Source: Pseudomonas azotoformans
Lineage (GTDB): Bacteria; Pseudomonadota; Gammaproteobacteria; Pseudomonadales; Pseudomonadaceae
Length of the DNA stretch: 64,000 nt
NCBI RefSeq assembly: GCF_001579805.1
Contig: NZ_CP014546.1
Coordinates: 3,410,001 to 3,474,000, forward strand
Reading direction: 5' to 3'
In this document: piece after piece, positions 33,294 through 42,388 of the stretch
Layout: each line of letters begins with the position of its first letter
Position numbering within the stretch: the first letter of the stretch is position 1
Program-made: the position numbers and the translations under genes
Notes under the pieces: generated by a model
The model's database searches: none
Seen by the model: only the letters and a program-made list of their open reading frames with translations
What the model was told of the DNA's origin: nothing

Positions 33294-34428
33294 ACAGATC
33301 CTCAGTAATGCCCAGATTGTCACGGCTGATCGCATGTTCCTGGGCTCGGTGGTGCTGCGCGACGGCAAGATCGTCGACCTTGCCGAAGGGCGCAGCCAGT
33401 TGCCCCAGGCTCAGGACCTGGGCGGCGATTTCCTGTTGCCGGGCCTGGTGGAATTGCACACCGACAACCTGGAAAAACACATGACCCCGCGCCCCGGTGT
33501 GGACTGGCCGTCGACTTCGGCCGTGCTCAGCCACGACGCGCAGATCATCGCGGCGGGCATCACCACGGTGTTCGACGCGGTGTCCATCGGCGACGTGAAC
33601 CCCAAGGGCAACCGCATGAAAAAGCTGCCGGCGATGCTCGATGCCATCGCCCAGGCGGAAGGCGCCGGCCTGACCCGCGCCGAGCACCACCTGCACCTGC
33701 GCTGCGAGCTGTGCCACCCGGACACCCTCAGCGTATTTCGCGACCTGGTGGAAAACCCGTTGGTGCAACTGGTGTCGGTGATGGACCATTCGCCGGGCCA
33801 GCGCCAGTTCGTGCTCGAATCCAAGTACCGTGAGTACTACATGGGCAAGTACCACCTGAACGACGAAACCATGGACGCGTTCATCGTGCTGCAAAAGGCC
33901 AATTCCCTGGCGTACAGCGACCGTTATCGCGCCGCCATCGTCGAGCATTGCCTGGCGCGCGGCCTGTCCGTCGCCAGCCACGACGATGCGACGTTGGCCC
34001 ACGTGCAAGAGTCGGCGCGCTACGGCATGACCATCGCCGAATTTCCCACCACGCTGGAAGCGGCGAAGGGCTGCCAGGCGCTGGACATGAAAGTGTTGAT
34101 GGGCGCGCCGAACGTGGTGCGCGGTGGGTCGCACTCGGGTAATGTGGCCGCCGCCGGCCTGGCGGCCGAGGGATTGCTGGATATACTTTCCAGCGACTAT
34201 TACCCGGCCAGCCTGTTGCAGGCGGCCTTTGTGCTGGCCGACCAGCAGGACGGCGGCGACCTGTCGCGAGCGGTCAAGATGATCAGCCTGGCGCCGGCAA
34301 AAGCCGCGGGCCTCAGCGATCGCGGCGAAATCGCCATTGGCCTGCGCGCGGACCTGGTCCAGGCCCGCAGCCGCGAAGGGCTGCCGGTGGTGCAACAAGT
34401 ATGGCGACAAGCGAAGAGGGTGTTTTGA
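33283..34428 (+). CDS. phnM: alpha-D-ribose 1-methylphosphonate 5-triphosphate diphosphatase PhnM
   Basis: 381 residues from ATG 33283 with AAGAGGAA upstream; a longer frame begins inside phnL. Amidohydrolase features: DFLLPGLVELHTDNLEKH (HxD-type metal site), EHHLHLRCELCHP, VMDHSPGQRQF and SVASHDDAT. It removes pyrophosphate from the intermediate before PhnJ acts. One-base overlap with phnN. Confidence 0.94.
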   Translation: MPAEQILSNAQIVTADRMFLGSVVLRDGKIVDLAEGRSQLPQAQDLGGDFLLPGLVELHTDNLEKHMTPRPGVDWPSTSAVLSHDAQIIAAGITTVFDAVSIGDVNPKGNRMKKLPAMLDAIAQAEGAGLTRAEHHLHLRCELCHPDTLSVFRDLVENPLVQLVSVMDHSPGQRQFVLESKYREYYMGKYHLNDETMDAFIVLQKANSLAYSDRYRAAIVEHCLARGLSVASHDDATLAHVQESARYGMTIAEFPTTLEAAKGCQALDMKVLMGAPNVVRGGSHSGNVAAAGLAAEGLLDILSSDYYPASLLQAAFVLADQQDGGDLSRAVKMISLAPAKAAGLSDRGEIAIGLRADLVQARSREGLPVVQQVWRQAKRVF

Positions 34429-35000
34429 TGGCAGGCAGGTTGATCTATCTCATCGGGCCGTCCGGCTCGGGCAAGGACAGCCTGCTGGATGCCGCACGCC
34501 CACGGTTGGTCGAGCGCGGTTGCCGCATCGTGCGCCGCGTTATCACCCGCTCGGCGGAAGCAGTGGGCGAGGCCGCGCAAGGGGTCAGCCCGGAGCAGTT
34601 CGCCGCGCTGCAGGCGGAGGGCGCCTTTGCCCTCAGCTGGCAGGCGAATGGCTTGTCCTATGGCATTCCCAAGGAGATCGACGCGTGGCTGGCGGCGGGT
34701 GACGACGTGCTGGTCAACGGCTCCCGCGCGCACTTGGCACAGACCCGCGCGCGTTATCCGACGTCGCTGGTGTTGCTGTTGACGGTGGACCAGGCGGTGT
34801 TGCGCCAGCGTTTGATCGCACGCGGGCGTGAGGCCTTGGCGGATATCGAGGAGCGCCTGGCACGCAATACGCGGTTCACCGCTGAGTTGATCGCGGGGCA
34901 TGGGGCGGGGTTGTTCGTGCTGGACAACTCCGGGCCGCTGGAACATACGGTCGAGCGCCTGCTTTGCTGCCTCGACCACGGGCACTCGGCATGCGCCTGA
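34428..35000 (+). CDS. phnN: ribose 1,5-bisphosphokinase PhnN
   Basis: 190 residues from ATG 34428 (TGATG junction with phnM). Guanylate-kinase-like fold with Walker A IGPSGSGKDSLLDAA, RRVITRSAE, FALSWQANGLSYGIP and RLARNTRF. It phosphorylates ribose 1,5-bisphosphate to PRPP, recycling the sugar released by C-P lyase. Overlaps phnP by 10 bases. Confidence 0.93.
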   Translation: MAGRLIYLIGPSGSGKDSLLDAARPRLVERGCRIVRRVITRSAEAVGEAAQGVSPEQFAALQAEGAFALSWQANGLSYGIPKEIDAWLAAGDDVLVNGSRAHLAQTRARYPTSLVLLLTVDQAVLRQRLIARGREALADIEERLARNTRFTAELIAGHGAGLFVLDNSGPLEHTVERLLCCLDHGHSACA

Positions 35001-35740
35001 CGCTGCTCGGCACCGGTGACGCGCGGCAAGTCCCGGTGTACGGCTGCGAATGCCCCGCGTGCGGTCTGGCGCGCAGCGACGCAAGCCTGCGCCGCCGCCC
35101 GTGCAGCGCGCTGATCGAATGCGGCGACCAACGCTGGCTGATCGACAGCGGTTTGCCCGACCTCACCGAGCGCTTCCCGCCGCGCAGCTTCAACGGGATT
35201 TTCCAGACCCACTATCACGCTGATCATGCCCAGGGTTTGCTGCACCTGCGCTGGGGGCAGGGGCTGGTGATTCCGGTGCACGGCCCGGCGGATCCGGAGG
35301 GCTTGTCCGATCTGTACAAGCATCCGGGCATTCTCGATTTCAGCCAGCCTTTTGCCGAGTTTGAAACACGCCAATTTGGCGAGTTGAGCGTCACGGCGTT
35401 GCCGTTGCAGCATTCCAAACTGACCCTGGGTTACCTGCTGGAAGGCGAAGGACGGCGCATTGCCTACCTCACCGACACGGTCGGCCTGCCGCCTGCGACC
35501 CTGGCTTGGCTGCAACGTGAACCCCTGGACGTGCTGGTACTGGATTGCTCCATGCCGCCGCAGCCGCAAGCACCGCGCAATCACAATGACCTGACGTTGG
35601 CGTTGCAGAGTATCGAGGAAACTGGCGCGCAACTGGGGGTGTTGACCCATGTGGGGCATACGTTGGATGCGTGGTTGCTGGAGCATCGGCGTGAGTTGCC
35701 ACGGCATGTCACGGTCGGCTGGGATGGCCGGATTATCTGA
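34991..35740 (+). CDS. phnP: 5-phospho-alpha-D-ribosyl 1,2-cyclic phosphate phosphodiesterase PhnP
   Basis: 249 residues from ATG 34991. Metallo-beta-lactamase fold: LTLLGTGDARQVPVYGCECPAC, IDSGLPDL, the metal motif THYHADHAQGL (HxHxDH) and a late LTHVGHTLD. The N-terminal Cys pair fits the PhnP zinc site. It opens the cyclic phosphate made by PhnJ. Last gene of the operon; phnO is absent. Only 22 bases separate it from the convergent LysR gene and no terminator hairpin is seen. Confidence 0.93.
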   Translation: MRLTLLGTGDARQVPVYGCECPACGLARSDASLRRRPCSALIECGDQRWLIDSGLPDLTERFPPRSFNGIFQTHYHADHAQGLLHLRWGQGLVIPVHGPADPEGLSDLYKHPGILDFSQPFAEFETRQFGELSVTALPLQHSKLTLGYLLEGEGRRIAYLTDTVGLPPATLAWLQREPLDVLVLDCSMPPQPQAPRNHNDLTLALQSIEETGAQLGVLTHVGHTLDAWLLEHRRELPRHVTVGWDGRII

Positions 35741-35762
35741 ACGCCTACGGTTGCACAGAACG

Positions 35763-36644
35763 CTACTTCCTCAATAACCCTTCAACGTATTCGATAAATG
35801 CCTTGGCCTTGGCACTCGGCATTCGCCCCGTCGGCAATATCGCCCACAGGTCCTTTGGAGGAAGTTCCCAATCGGTCAATACGGGCTTCACCTCACCCCT
35901 GGCCAATTCCGGCGAGAACATCCATTCGGACGTCATCGCCAGGCCGTGGTGGGCGAGCACACCTGCGCGCAAACCTTCGGAAGAGGTGACGCGCAAGCGT
36001 CCTTGAGCGGCGATGGTGTGTTCGTGACGGCCTTGTTTGAAGGGCCAGAGCGGGCTTTCCCCGAGGCTGTAGATCACGGCCTGGTGGTTGAGGATATCCG
36101 CCGGGCTCTGTGGCTCGCCGAAACGTTCGAAGTAGGCCGGCGTACCGAATACCCTGCACGGACTTTGGCCAAGCCGGCGAGCAGTGAGGCCAGAATCACT
36201 CAGGTTGCCGATACGCAGGGCGACGTCGATGCCGTCTTCAACCAGGTTCAGGAGTCGGTCGTCGAGCAACACGTCGATGTTCAGGCCTGGATGTTGGTCC
36301 AGGAAGGGGCCCAGGTTAGGAATGATCCGCATGCGGGAGAACGTCACGCCGGCGCTGACCCGCAGGTTGCCCGTCAATCCGGCGCTTGCGCCACGGGCGG
36401 CCTCGTCGGCTGCATTGGCTTCATCGATAGCCCGCTTGGCCCGTTCGAAGTACACCAGGCCCGCCTCGGTGGGGGTCAGGCCCCGTGTGGAGCGCATCAC
36501 CAGCCGCACGGCAAGGCGCGCCTCCAGTTGCGCAATGCTCTTGGACACGGCGGGCTGGCCGATGCCCAGGCGTTTGGCGGCTGCGGAGAACGAGCCAGTT
36601 TCGACGACGTGGACGAAGGTTTCCATGGCGGTGAGGCGGTCCAT
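35763..36644 (-). CDS. LysR-family transcriptional regulator
   Basis: 293 residues from ATG 36644 with AGGAG upstream (rc GACAGGAGCCACCG). Helix-turn-helix in MDRLTAMETFVHVVETGSFSAAAKRLGIGQPAVSKSIAQLE and the substrate domain with LRVSAGVTFSRMRIIPNL and DVALRIGNLSDSGL. No divergent metabolic gene is adjacent, so the target is unknown; the neighbour across the gap is the hicA remnant and hicB. Confidence 0.9.
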   Translation of the reverse strand: MDRLTAMETFVHVVETGSFSAAAKRLGIGQPAVSKSIAQLEARLAVRLVMRSTRGLTPTEAGLVYFERAKRAIDEANAADEAARGASAGLTGNLRVSAGVTFSRMRIIPNLGPFLDQHPGLNIDVLLDDRLLNLVEDGIDVALRIGNLSDSGLTARRLGQSPCRVFGTPAYFERFGEPQSPADILNHQAVIYSLGESPLWPFKQGRHEHTIAAQGRLRVTSSEGLRAGVLAHHGLAMTSEWMFSPELARGEVKPVLTDWELPPKDLWAILPTGRMPSAKAKAFIEYVEGLLRK

Positions 36645-36799
36645 CGGTGGCTCCTGTCGGGCTTGGCGGCGTTCAAGCCTAAGGCGATGACCCGGATGTG
36701 TCATGCGTTTCCAGTGTCGAGCGGGTGGGGTTTCAATATCCAGTAAAACAGCCGTCAGTCAGACCTGCGTATTTTGTGTTTGAGTAAAGGTAACTCTAG

Positions 36800-36889
36800 G
36801 GTTATTTTTATTCAGGCCAAGCCAAGAAGGATTTGCCGCTGGGCACCGTCAGAAGCATCAGGAAACGCGCCGGCTTGTTTCAGTTTTAA
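36800..36889 (+). pseudogene. hicA toxin remnant (C-terminus only)
   Basis: In the frame ending at TAA 36887-36889 the translation reads AKKDLPLGTVRSIRKRAGLF, matching the typical HicA C-terminus (..HPKKDLPLGTV..ILKQAGL). Three in-frame stops lie just upstream (36785, 36791, 36797) and there is no start codon, so only about 20 recognisable residues remain. It lies directly upstream of hicB in the usual hicAB order. Confidence 0.6.
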
Positions 36890-36900
36890 GGAGAACATTC

Positions 36901-37305
36901 ATGCAATACCCAATCTGTATCGAATGGGGCGATGACTTCACCGCCACCGGTATTCAGATCCCCGATATCCCAGGTGCGGTCACCGCCGGGGACAGTTTTG
37001 AAGAGGCCTACAACGCCGCAGTGGAAATTGCGCACATCATGCTGCAAGAGATTGCCGCAGAAGGCGGCCCGATTCCGATGCCGACGTCGGTAGCCAACCA
37101 TCACGCGCACGAAGACTACGCCGGCATGGGTTGGGGGATGTTGGAGCTGGACATCACGCCCTACCTGGGCAAGACCGAGAAGGTCAACGTGACCTTGCCT
37201 GGTTACGTCATCCAGCGCATCGACCGGTATGTGCGTGAACACAAGGTCAAGAGCCGCTCTTCCTTTCTGGCGGACGCTGCGCTGGAGAAGCTGGTGCGGT
37301 CCTGA
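36901..37305 (+). CDS. HicB-family antitoxin, apparently orphan
   Basis: 134 residues with TAAGGAGAAC 6 bases upstream. N-terminal HicB partial RNase H fold (MQYPICIEWGDDFTATGIQIPDIPGAVTAGDSFEEAYNAA) and a C-terminal ribbon-helix-helix DNA-binding domain (KVNVTLPGYVIQRIDRYVREHKVKSRSSFLADAAL). HicB neutralises HicA mRNA interferase and represses its own promoter. Both domains are intact here while hicA is reduced to a fragment, so this may act as a stand-alone repressor or protect against HicA elsewhere. Confidence 0.88.
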   Translation: MQYPICIEWGDDFTATGIQIPDIPGAVTAGDSFEEAYNAAVEIAHIMLQEIAAEGGPIPMPTSVANHHAHEDYAGMGWGMLELDITPYLGKTEKVNVTLPGYVIQRIDRYVREHKVKSRSSFLADAALEKLVRS

Positions 37306-37610
37306 GGAAGGGTTAAGGGGTGTGTCCTAGTCGGTGGGAAAACAGCGTACTTGAGCGGGCAGTTTTTTTTTAGATTCTGTTTTTCTGTTGTCAAAACAAC
37401 GCGATGCCGCCCGGGCCTTTGTGTTGTCGAGTGTTTAAATTGCAAAGGAATTCTTGGCTGTATCGCCCAGTGTTTCAGGGCGTTCGGGTGTTTCGGCTGG
37501 TATTAACTTTACGGTGGTGTCGGATTTTTCAGCATGCGAGTTTCCCTCTGGACCCGTTGGCTAACGATCAGTTGGCCGACTCTCTTTATTGAAACCAAAG
37601 GCGTCGCACA
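37306..37610. other. intergenic region upstream of metalloprotease
   Basis: About 305 bases, visibly more AT-rich than the neighbours (for example a run of nine T near 37363). A short inverted repeat GTTGT-CAAA-ACAAC lies at 37387-37400. No gene or terminator is convincing. Confidence 0.4.
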
Positions 37611-39158
37611 ATGAATACTTATGACCTTCGCAGTAGGAGTCCTCTGAATAACCTGCCGGTATCGGACCCCGGCCCATTTGGCGTGGGGGCTGGCAACAAG
37701 CCCTCTTACACGACGGACCAGGCAGCCAGCCAACTCACGCGAGAAAACCTGCGCTTTCATGACCGCAACGGCGATTCGAAAGTCGATGTGAATTACACGG
37801 TGGATGGCAGTTTCACCCAGCAGCAGCAACGACGTGTTCGCCAGGCTGTGCAGTCCTGGCAGGATGTGGCCAATATCAACTTTCGCGAGCAGGCGGGCGG
37901 GGCGGACGGCACACTCAACATTCGCAACAACCCAGGCAGTGACCGTGGGGTGGCCACCTTCCCTGGCCGTTTCACTACCCAGACAACGGCCACGATTGGC
38001 ACCCGAGGAGAAAGTGGGGCACCGGCATTGGGCAGTCACTTTTCGGTGACGGCTATCCATGAGGTCGGCCACGCCATCGGCCTGCATCATCCGGGGAACT
38101 ACAACGGGCTTGGTTTTGATTACCAGAACGGCGCGGTCTACGCCGAAGACACCAAAGCGCGTACGGTGATGAGTTATTGGTCGGAGCAGAATCAGAAGGG
38201 GCATGACTTCAAGGGGCAGAATCCCTCCGCGCCGATGATGGACGATATCGCGGCAGCTCAACGCCTCTACGGCGCCAATCATGAGACCCGCAAAACCGAT
38301 ACCACCTATGGCTTCAACTCCAATACCGAGCGCGAGGCGATGAGCCTCAAAAGCGCTGCGGACAAACCTGTCTTCTGTGTCTGGGACGGTGGTGGTGTCG
38401 ACACGATGGATTTCTCCGGGTTTTCCCAGGACCAGAACATCAACCTGAACGCCGAGTCGTTTTCTGATGTGGGCGAGTTGAAGGGCAATGTGTCCATTGC
38501 CAATGGTTGCACGATTGAAAATGCGATTGGCGGCTCGGGGCGAGACAACATCTCGGGAAATGAGGCGGCAAACCGGATCAAGGGCGGCGGGAAGGGCGAC
38601 TCCCTGAGAGGCGGTGGCGGCGCCGACACCTTTGTCTACGACAAGGCCAGCGATTCCACGCCGACCGACCCGGACATGATCGAGGACTTCACCAGCGGTA
38701 CGGATAAGGTCGACGTGTCGGGCGCCTTGAAGGAGGCGGGTGTGCGAGCATTGGTGTTCACCGATCGGTTCAGTGGTCGCGCCGGGGAGGCGGTGATCAA
38801 GCATGATCCGAGTACGGGCCTCTCAAGCCTGGCGATTGACCTGAAGGGAACGGGTAAGCCGGACCTGTTGCTCAAGAGCAAGGGCGAAATCAAGCCAACG
38901 GATGTGCTGTGGGAGGGGCAAGCGCCGGAGGTTCAGCCTGCACCTGTCCCTAAACCTACACCAGCACCTGCTCCCACTCCGGCGCCGCGTCCTCCGGTCC
39001 CGACACCCGCTCCCGCGCCTTTGACGGATAAGACACAGGAGCAAGCTGCCGGCTTGATTCAGATGTTCGCAATCACCCTGCTGGCCTTTTTCTCACAATT
39101 GCTGAGCCTGCTGACATCGCCTGCCGGCCAAGCATCCGCGGAGAAAAAACAGTCTTGA
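37611..39158 (+). CDS. serralysin-like (M10B) zinc metalloprotease with Pro-rich C-terminal extension
   Basis: 515 residues. The zinc motif HEVGHAIGLHHPGNYNG (HExxHxxGxxH, about residues 147-163) and the Met-turn VMSYWS are intact. The Ca-binding repeat region is short and degenerate (IGGSGRDNISGNEAANRI, GGGKGDSLRGGGGADTF, about 305-340), followed by a serralysin C-domain ending DVLWEG. Beyond it, unlike alkaline protease AprA, come a 45-residue Pro/Ala/Thr linker and a hydrophobic helix (LIQMFAITLLAFFSQLLSLL) with a basic end. No signal peptide. AprA-type enzymes leave by a type I exporter, but no aprDEF-like genes are in the window and the usual C-terminal signal is not terminal. Export route and target unknown. 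Confidence 0.85.
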   Translation: MNTYDLRSRSPLNNLPVSDPGPFGVGAGNKPSYTTDQAASQLTRENLRFHDRNGDSKVDVNYTVDGSFTQQQQRRVRQAVQSWQDVANINFREQAGGADGTLNIRNNPGSDRGVATFPGRFTTQTTATIGTRGESGAPALGSHFSVTAIHEVGHAIGLHHPGNYNGLGFDYQNGAVYAEDTKARTVMSYWSEQNQKGHDFKGQNPSAPMMDDIAAAQRLYGANHETRKTDTTYGFNSNTEREAMSLKSAADKPVFCVWDGGGVDTMDFSGFSQDQNINLNAESFSDVGELKGNVSIANGCTIENAIGGSGRDNISGNEAANRIKGGGKGDSLRGGGGADTFVYDKASDSTPTDPDMIEDFTSGTDKVDVSGALKEAGVRALVFTDRFSGRAGEAVIKHDPSTGLSSLAIDLKGTGKPDLLLKSKGEIKPTDVLWEGQAPEVQPAPVPKPTPAPAPTPAPRPPVPTPAPAPLTDKTQEQAAGLIQMFAITLLAFFSQLLSLLTSPAGQASAEKKQS

Positions 39159-39166
39159 ACCTCTCC

Positions 39167-40363
39167 TCAAGCAGTGGCGACCGTAGCCGGGCGTGAAGCA
39201 CTCAGGAAACGCAGCAGCGCGATCAAGGGGAACGCGCTGCCCACCAGCATCACACCCAGCCAGCCGCCGTGCTCATACACGCTGCTGGCAATCGCCGAAC
39301 CGAAGGCACCGCCGATGAAGATGCTGGTCATGTACAGCGCGTTCAGGCGGCTGCGGCTGTTGGCGTCGAGGGCGTAGATGGCGCGTTGGCCCAGCACCAT
39401 GTTCATCTGCACGCAAAAGTCCAGGACCACGCCGGTCACCGCCAGGCCGATCACGCTGTACAACGGGTGTACAAAGGCCGGCAGGAAGCTCAACGCAGCA
39501 AACAGCATGGCCAGCAACGATGCGCGGTGGGTATGGCCGGCATCGGCCAGGCGGCCGGCGATGGGCGCGGCAATGGCGCCCAGCGCACCGACCAGAGCGA
39601 ACAGCGCGATCTCGCTTTGGCTCAAGCCGTGGTTACGCGCCAGCTCCAGTGGTGCGGCGGTCCAGAACAAGCTGAAGGTAGCGAACATGCAACCCTGATA
39701 AAACGCCCGCTGGCGCAGCACCGGCTGCTCACGCAACAAGGTGCCGAGGGAGCGCAGCAGCTGACCATAGGTGGCACTGTGATCAGGCTGGCGCTTGGGG
39801 ATGGTGATCAGCAACACCACACTGATAAACGCCATCAACGCCGCTGCGGCCATGAACATCGCGCGCCAGCCGAAATGGTCCGCCACCACGCTCGACACGG
39901 GCCGTGCCAACAGGATGCCGAGCAACAGGCCGCCCATGATGCTGCCGACCACGCGGCCACGGGACTCGGCGGGTGCCAGGTGCGCGGCCAATGGGATCAG
40001 GATCTGCACCGACACCGAACTGAAACCGATCAGCAGCGATACCAACAGAAACAGATTCGGCTGCTCGGTAAACGCCGCACCCAACAGACTGGCGATGGCC
40101 AGTACGGTGGTGGCGATCATCAGCTTGCGGTTTTCCAGCAGGTCACCCAGCGGCACCAGGAAAAACAGGCCCAGGGCGTAGCCGATCTGCGTCAAGGAGA
40201 CGATCAGGCTGGCCATGGCGGGCGTGAGGCCGATATCCGGCGCGATCAGCTCGATGATCGGTTGGGCATAGTAGATGTTGGCAACGATGGCGCCGCAGCA
40301 AAACGCAAACAGCATCACCATGCTCCGGGTCATGGTGGTTGTAGCGTGGGACGTAGCGTTCAT
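39167..40363 (-). CDS. MFS transporter
   Basis: 398 residues, about 12 helices. N-terminal FCCGAIVANIYYAQPIIELIAPDIGLTP and motif A-like VPLGDLLENRKLM. Same subgroup as the MFS gene at 20767-21954 (shared ANIYxxQP and PLGD/MGD landmarks), suggesting paralogues. No regulator is adjacent. Ends 8 bases from the metalloprotease stop, convergent to it. Substrate unknown. Confidence 0.87.
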   Translation of the reverse strand: MNATSHATTTMTRSMVMLFAFCCGAIVANIYYAQPIIELIAPDIGLTPAMASLIVSLTQIGYALGLFFLVPLGDLLENRKLMIATTVLAIASLLGAAFTEQPNLFLLVSLLIGFSSVSVQILIPLAAHLAPAESRGRVVGSIMGGLLLGILLARPVSSVVADHFGWRAMFMAAAALMAFISVVLLITIPKRQPDHSATYGQLLRSLGTLLREQPVLRQRAFYQGCMFATFSLFWTAAPLELARNHGLSQSEIALFALVGALGAIAAPIAGRLADAGHTHRASLLAMLFAALSFLPAFVHPLYSVIGLAVTGVVLDFCVQMNMVLGQRAIYALDANSRSRLNALYMTSIFIGGAFGSAIASSVYEHGGWLGVMLVGSAFPLIALLRFLSASRPATVATA

Positions 40364-40534
40364 GGTGTTCTCATAAATGCGAAGGAAAGTGGGGCGAGCC
40401 TAAAGACAACACCGTAGCCCGGGTAGGCCGCTGGCAGTGATAACACTCATGCCCGGTAATGATGAGTGAATCGTTAACTTTCTGCGCGAAGGGTAATGAT
40501 ACATTCAGAAACAACTGCCGAAACAGGAAATCCC

Positions 40535-41149
40535 ATGAAGATCACGTTGAACAAGATGCTCCTGGCTTCCACCCTGGCCGCCGCGATGGCCGTAGGCCTG
40601 GCCCAGGCTGCCGAAGCGCCGCGGGTGGGCGTGCGCGGGGCCATTACCGCGATGGAAGGCGATGCGATGCACGTCAAGGTCAACAGCGGCGAAGACGTCA
40701 TCGTGCACCTGACCCCAAGCACTCAGGTGCGCGCGGTCACTCTGGCCAAGATCGATGAGATCAAGCCGGGCAGCTACATTGGCTCCGCCGCCATGCCCAA
40801 CGCCGATGGCACCTTGACCGCACTGGAAGTGCACGTCTTCCCACCGGCCATGGCCGGCACGGGCGACGGGCATCGCGCGTTTGACTTAAAAGAAGGCAGC
40901 AGCATGACCAATGGCACCGTCGGTGACTTGGTCGTCAGCAACGGGCGCACCTTGACCGTGAAGTACAAAGGTGGCGAGCAGAAGATCGTGGTGCCGGAGG
41001 ATGTGCCGATCGTCAACCTGGAGCCGGGGGATCGCAGTTTGCTCAAGGCGGGGGTGAAGGTGGTGCTGTTTGCAGCGCAGGCGGCGGATGGAACAATTAC
41101 GGCCCAGGCCATCTCAGCCGGCAAAGATGGCGTGACACCGCCGATGTAA
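40535..41149 (+). CDS. exported hypothetical protein (DUF5666-like beta repeats)
   Basis: 204 residues from ATG 40535 with AGGAAATCC upstream. Signal peptide ending LAQAA. The mature part contains two similar OB-like segments, VRGAITAMEGDAMHVKVNSGEDVIVHLTPS and VGDLVVSNGRTLTVKYKGGEQKIVVPED, consistent with a duplicated DUF5666-type beta fold. Probably periplasmic. Function unknown. Confidence 0.75.
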   Translation: MKITLNKMLLASTLAAAMAVGLAQAAEAPRVGVRGAITAMEGDAMHVKVNSGEDVIVHLTPSTQVRAVTLAKIDEIKPGSYIGSAAMPNADGTLTALEVHVFPPAMAGTGDGHRAFDLKEGSSMTNGTVGDLVVSNGRTLTVKYKGGEQKIVVPEDVPIVNLEPGDRSLLKAGVKVVLFAAQAADGTITAQAISAGKDGVTPPM

Positions 41150-41169
41150 CTGCCAGACACAAAGCCCAA

Positions 41170-41260
41170 TGTGGGAGCAGGCTTGTTGTGGTGAGCGGGC
41201 TTGCCCCGCGCTGGGCTGCGAAGCAGCCCCACTCACTGCAACCAACCCGCTCACACATTT
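41170..41260. repeat. composite REP-like element
   Basis: TGTGGGAGCAGGCTTGT is joined directly to a second-type unit (TGTGGTGAGCGGGCTTGCC...GCTGGGCTGCGAAGCAGCCC), ending AACCCGCTCACACA. It looks like two REP types fused or nested, between convergent genes. Confidence 0.65.
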
Positions 41261-41278
41261 GTTACTGCGTTTCGCCGG

Positions 41279-42283
41279 TTATTGGCCGGAGTAAATCTGG
41301 TCAAACACCCCACCATCATTGAAGTGAGTCTTCTGCACGGTGCGCCAGTCACCAAAGGTCTTCTCTACCGACAGGAAGTCGACTTTCGGGAAGCGGTCGG
41401 TGTACTTGGCCAGCACTTTCGGGTCACGTGGACGCAGGTAGTTGTTGGCCGCGATTTCCTGACCTTCCGGCGACCACAGGTACTTCAGGTAGTCTTCGGC
41501 GGCTACACGGGTGCCTTTCTTCTCGACCACTTTGTCGACCACTGATACCGGCGGCTCGGCTTCGGCGGAAACGCTTGGGTAGATCACTTCGAACTGATCA
41601 CGGCCGAATTCACGGGCGATCATTTCCGCCTCGTTCTCGAAGGTCACCAGCACGTCGCCGATCTGGTTGGTCATGAAGGTGGTGGTCGCCGCACGGCCGC
41701 CGGTATCCAGCACCGGCGCCTGCTTGAACAGTTTGCCGACAAAGGCCTTGGCCTTGTTTTCGTCGCCGCCGTTCTTCAGCACATAACCCCAGGCCGACAG
41801 GTAGGTGTAGCGGCCGTTACCCGAGGTTTTCGGGTTGGGCACGATCACTTGCACGCCGTCTTTCAACAGGTCCGGCCAGTCCTTCAGGGCTTTCGGGTTG
41901 CCTTTTCGCACGATGAATACGGTGGCGGAGGTGAACGGCGCGCTGTTGTTCGGCAGGCGGGTGACCCAGTTGTCCGGCACCAGTTTGCCGTTGTCGACCA
42001 AGGCGTTGATGTCGGTGGCCATGTTCATGGTGATCACGTCAGCCGGCAGACCGTCGATCACCGAGCGCGCTTGTTTGCTGGAACCGCCGAAGGACATCTG
42101 CAGGGTCAGCTTGTCGTTCGGGTGCTCGGCTTCCCAGTGCTTCTGGAAGGCGGCGTTGTAGTCCTTGTAGAAATCGCGCATCACGTCGTAGGAGACGTTG
42201 AGCAGTGTGACGGGGGCAGCCTGGACGGCGCCCGCCAGGGCAAGGCCGGCGGCCAGGAGAGAGGCGCTAACGAGTTTTTTCAC
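41279..42283 (-). CDS. sbp: sulfate ABC transporter substrate-binding protein
   Basis: 334 residues. Signal peptide MKKLVSASLLAAGLALAGAVQA, then VTLLNVSYDVMRDFYKDYN, LQMSFGGSSKQARSVIDGLPADVITMN, NPKTSGNGRYTYL and LWSPEGQEIAANNYLRPRD, the Sbp/CysP sequence. Binds sulfate or thiosulfate for the CysTWA importer. The permease and ATPase genes are not in the window downstream of it, so it is a detached copy. CysB control is expected from the family but not visible. Confidence 0.94.
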   Translation of the reverse strand: MKKLVSASLLAAGLALAGAVQAAPVTLLNVSYDVMRDFYKDYNAAFQKHWEAEHPNDKLTLQMSFGGSSKQARSVIDGLPADVITMNMATDINALVDNGKLVPDNWVTRLPNNSAPFTSATVFIVRKGNPKALKDWPDLLKDGVQVIVPNPKTSGNGRYTYLSAWGYVLKNGGDENKAKAFVGKLFKQAPVLDTGGRAATTTFMTNQIGDVLVTFENEAEMIAREFGRDQFEVIYPSVSAEAEPPVSVVDKVVEKKGTRVAAEDYLKYLWSPEGQEIAANNYLRPRDPKVLAKYTDRFPKVDFLSVEKTFGDWRTVQKTHFNDGGVFDQIYSGQ

Positions 42284-42388
42284 TGCTCATTCCTTGTTGT
42301 TCGAGAAGGTAGTCGATTGAGTAGGGGCAATATGCCAGCGACTATAGCTGCCGGCGCATAGACGTTTAAAGATTAAAACGTACTTTGC

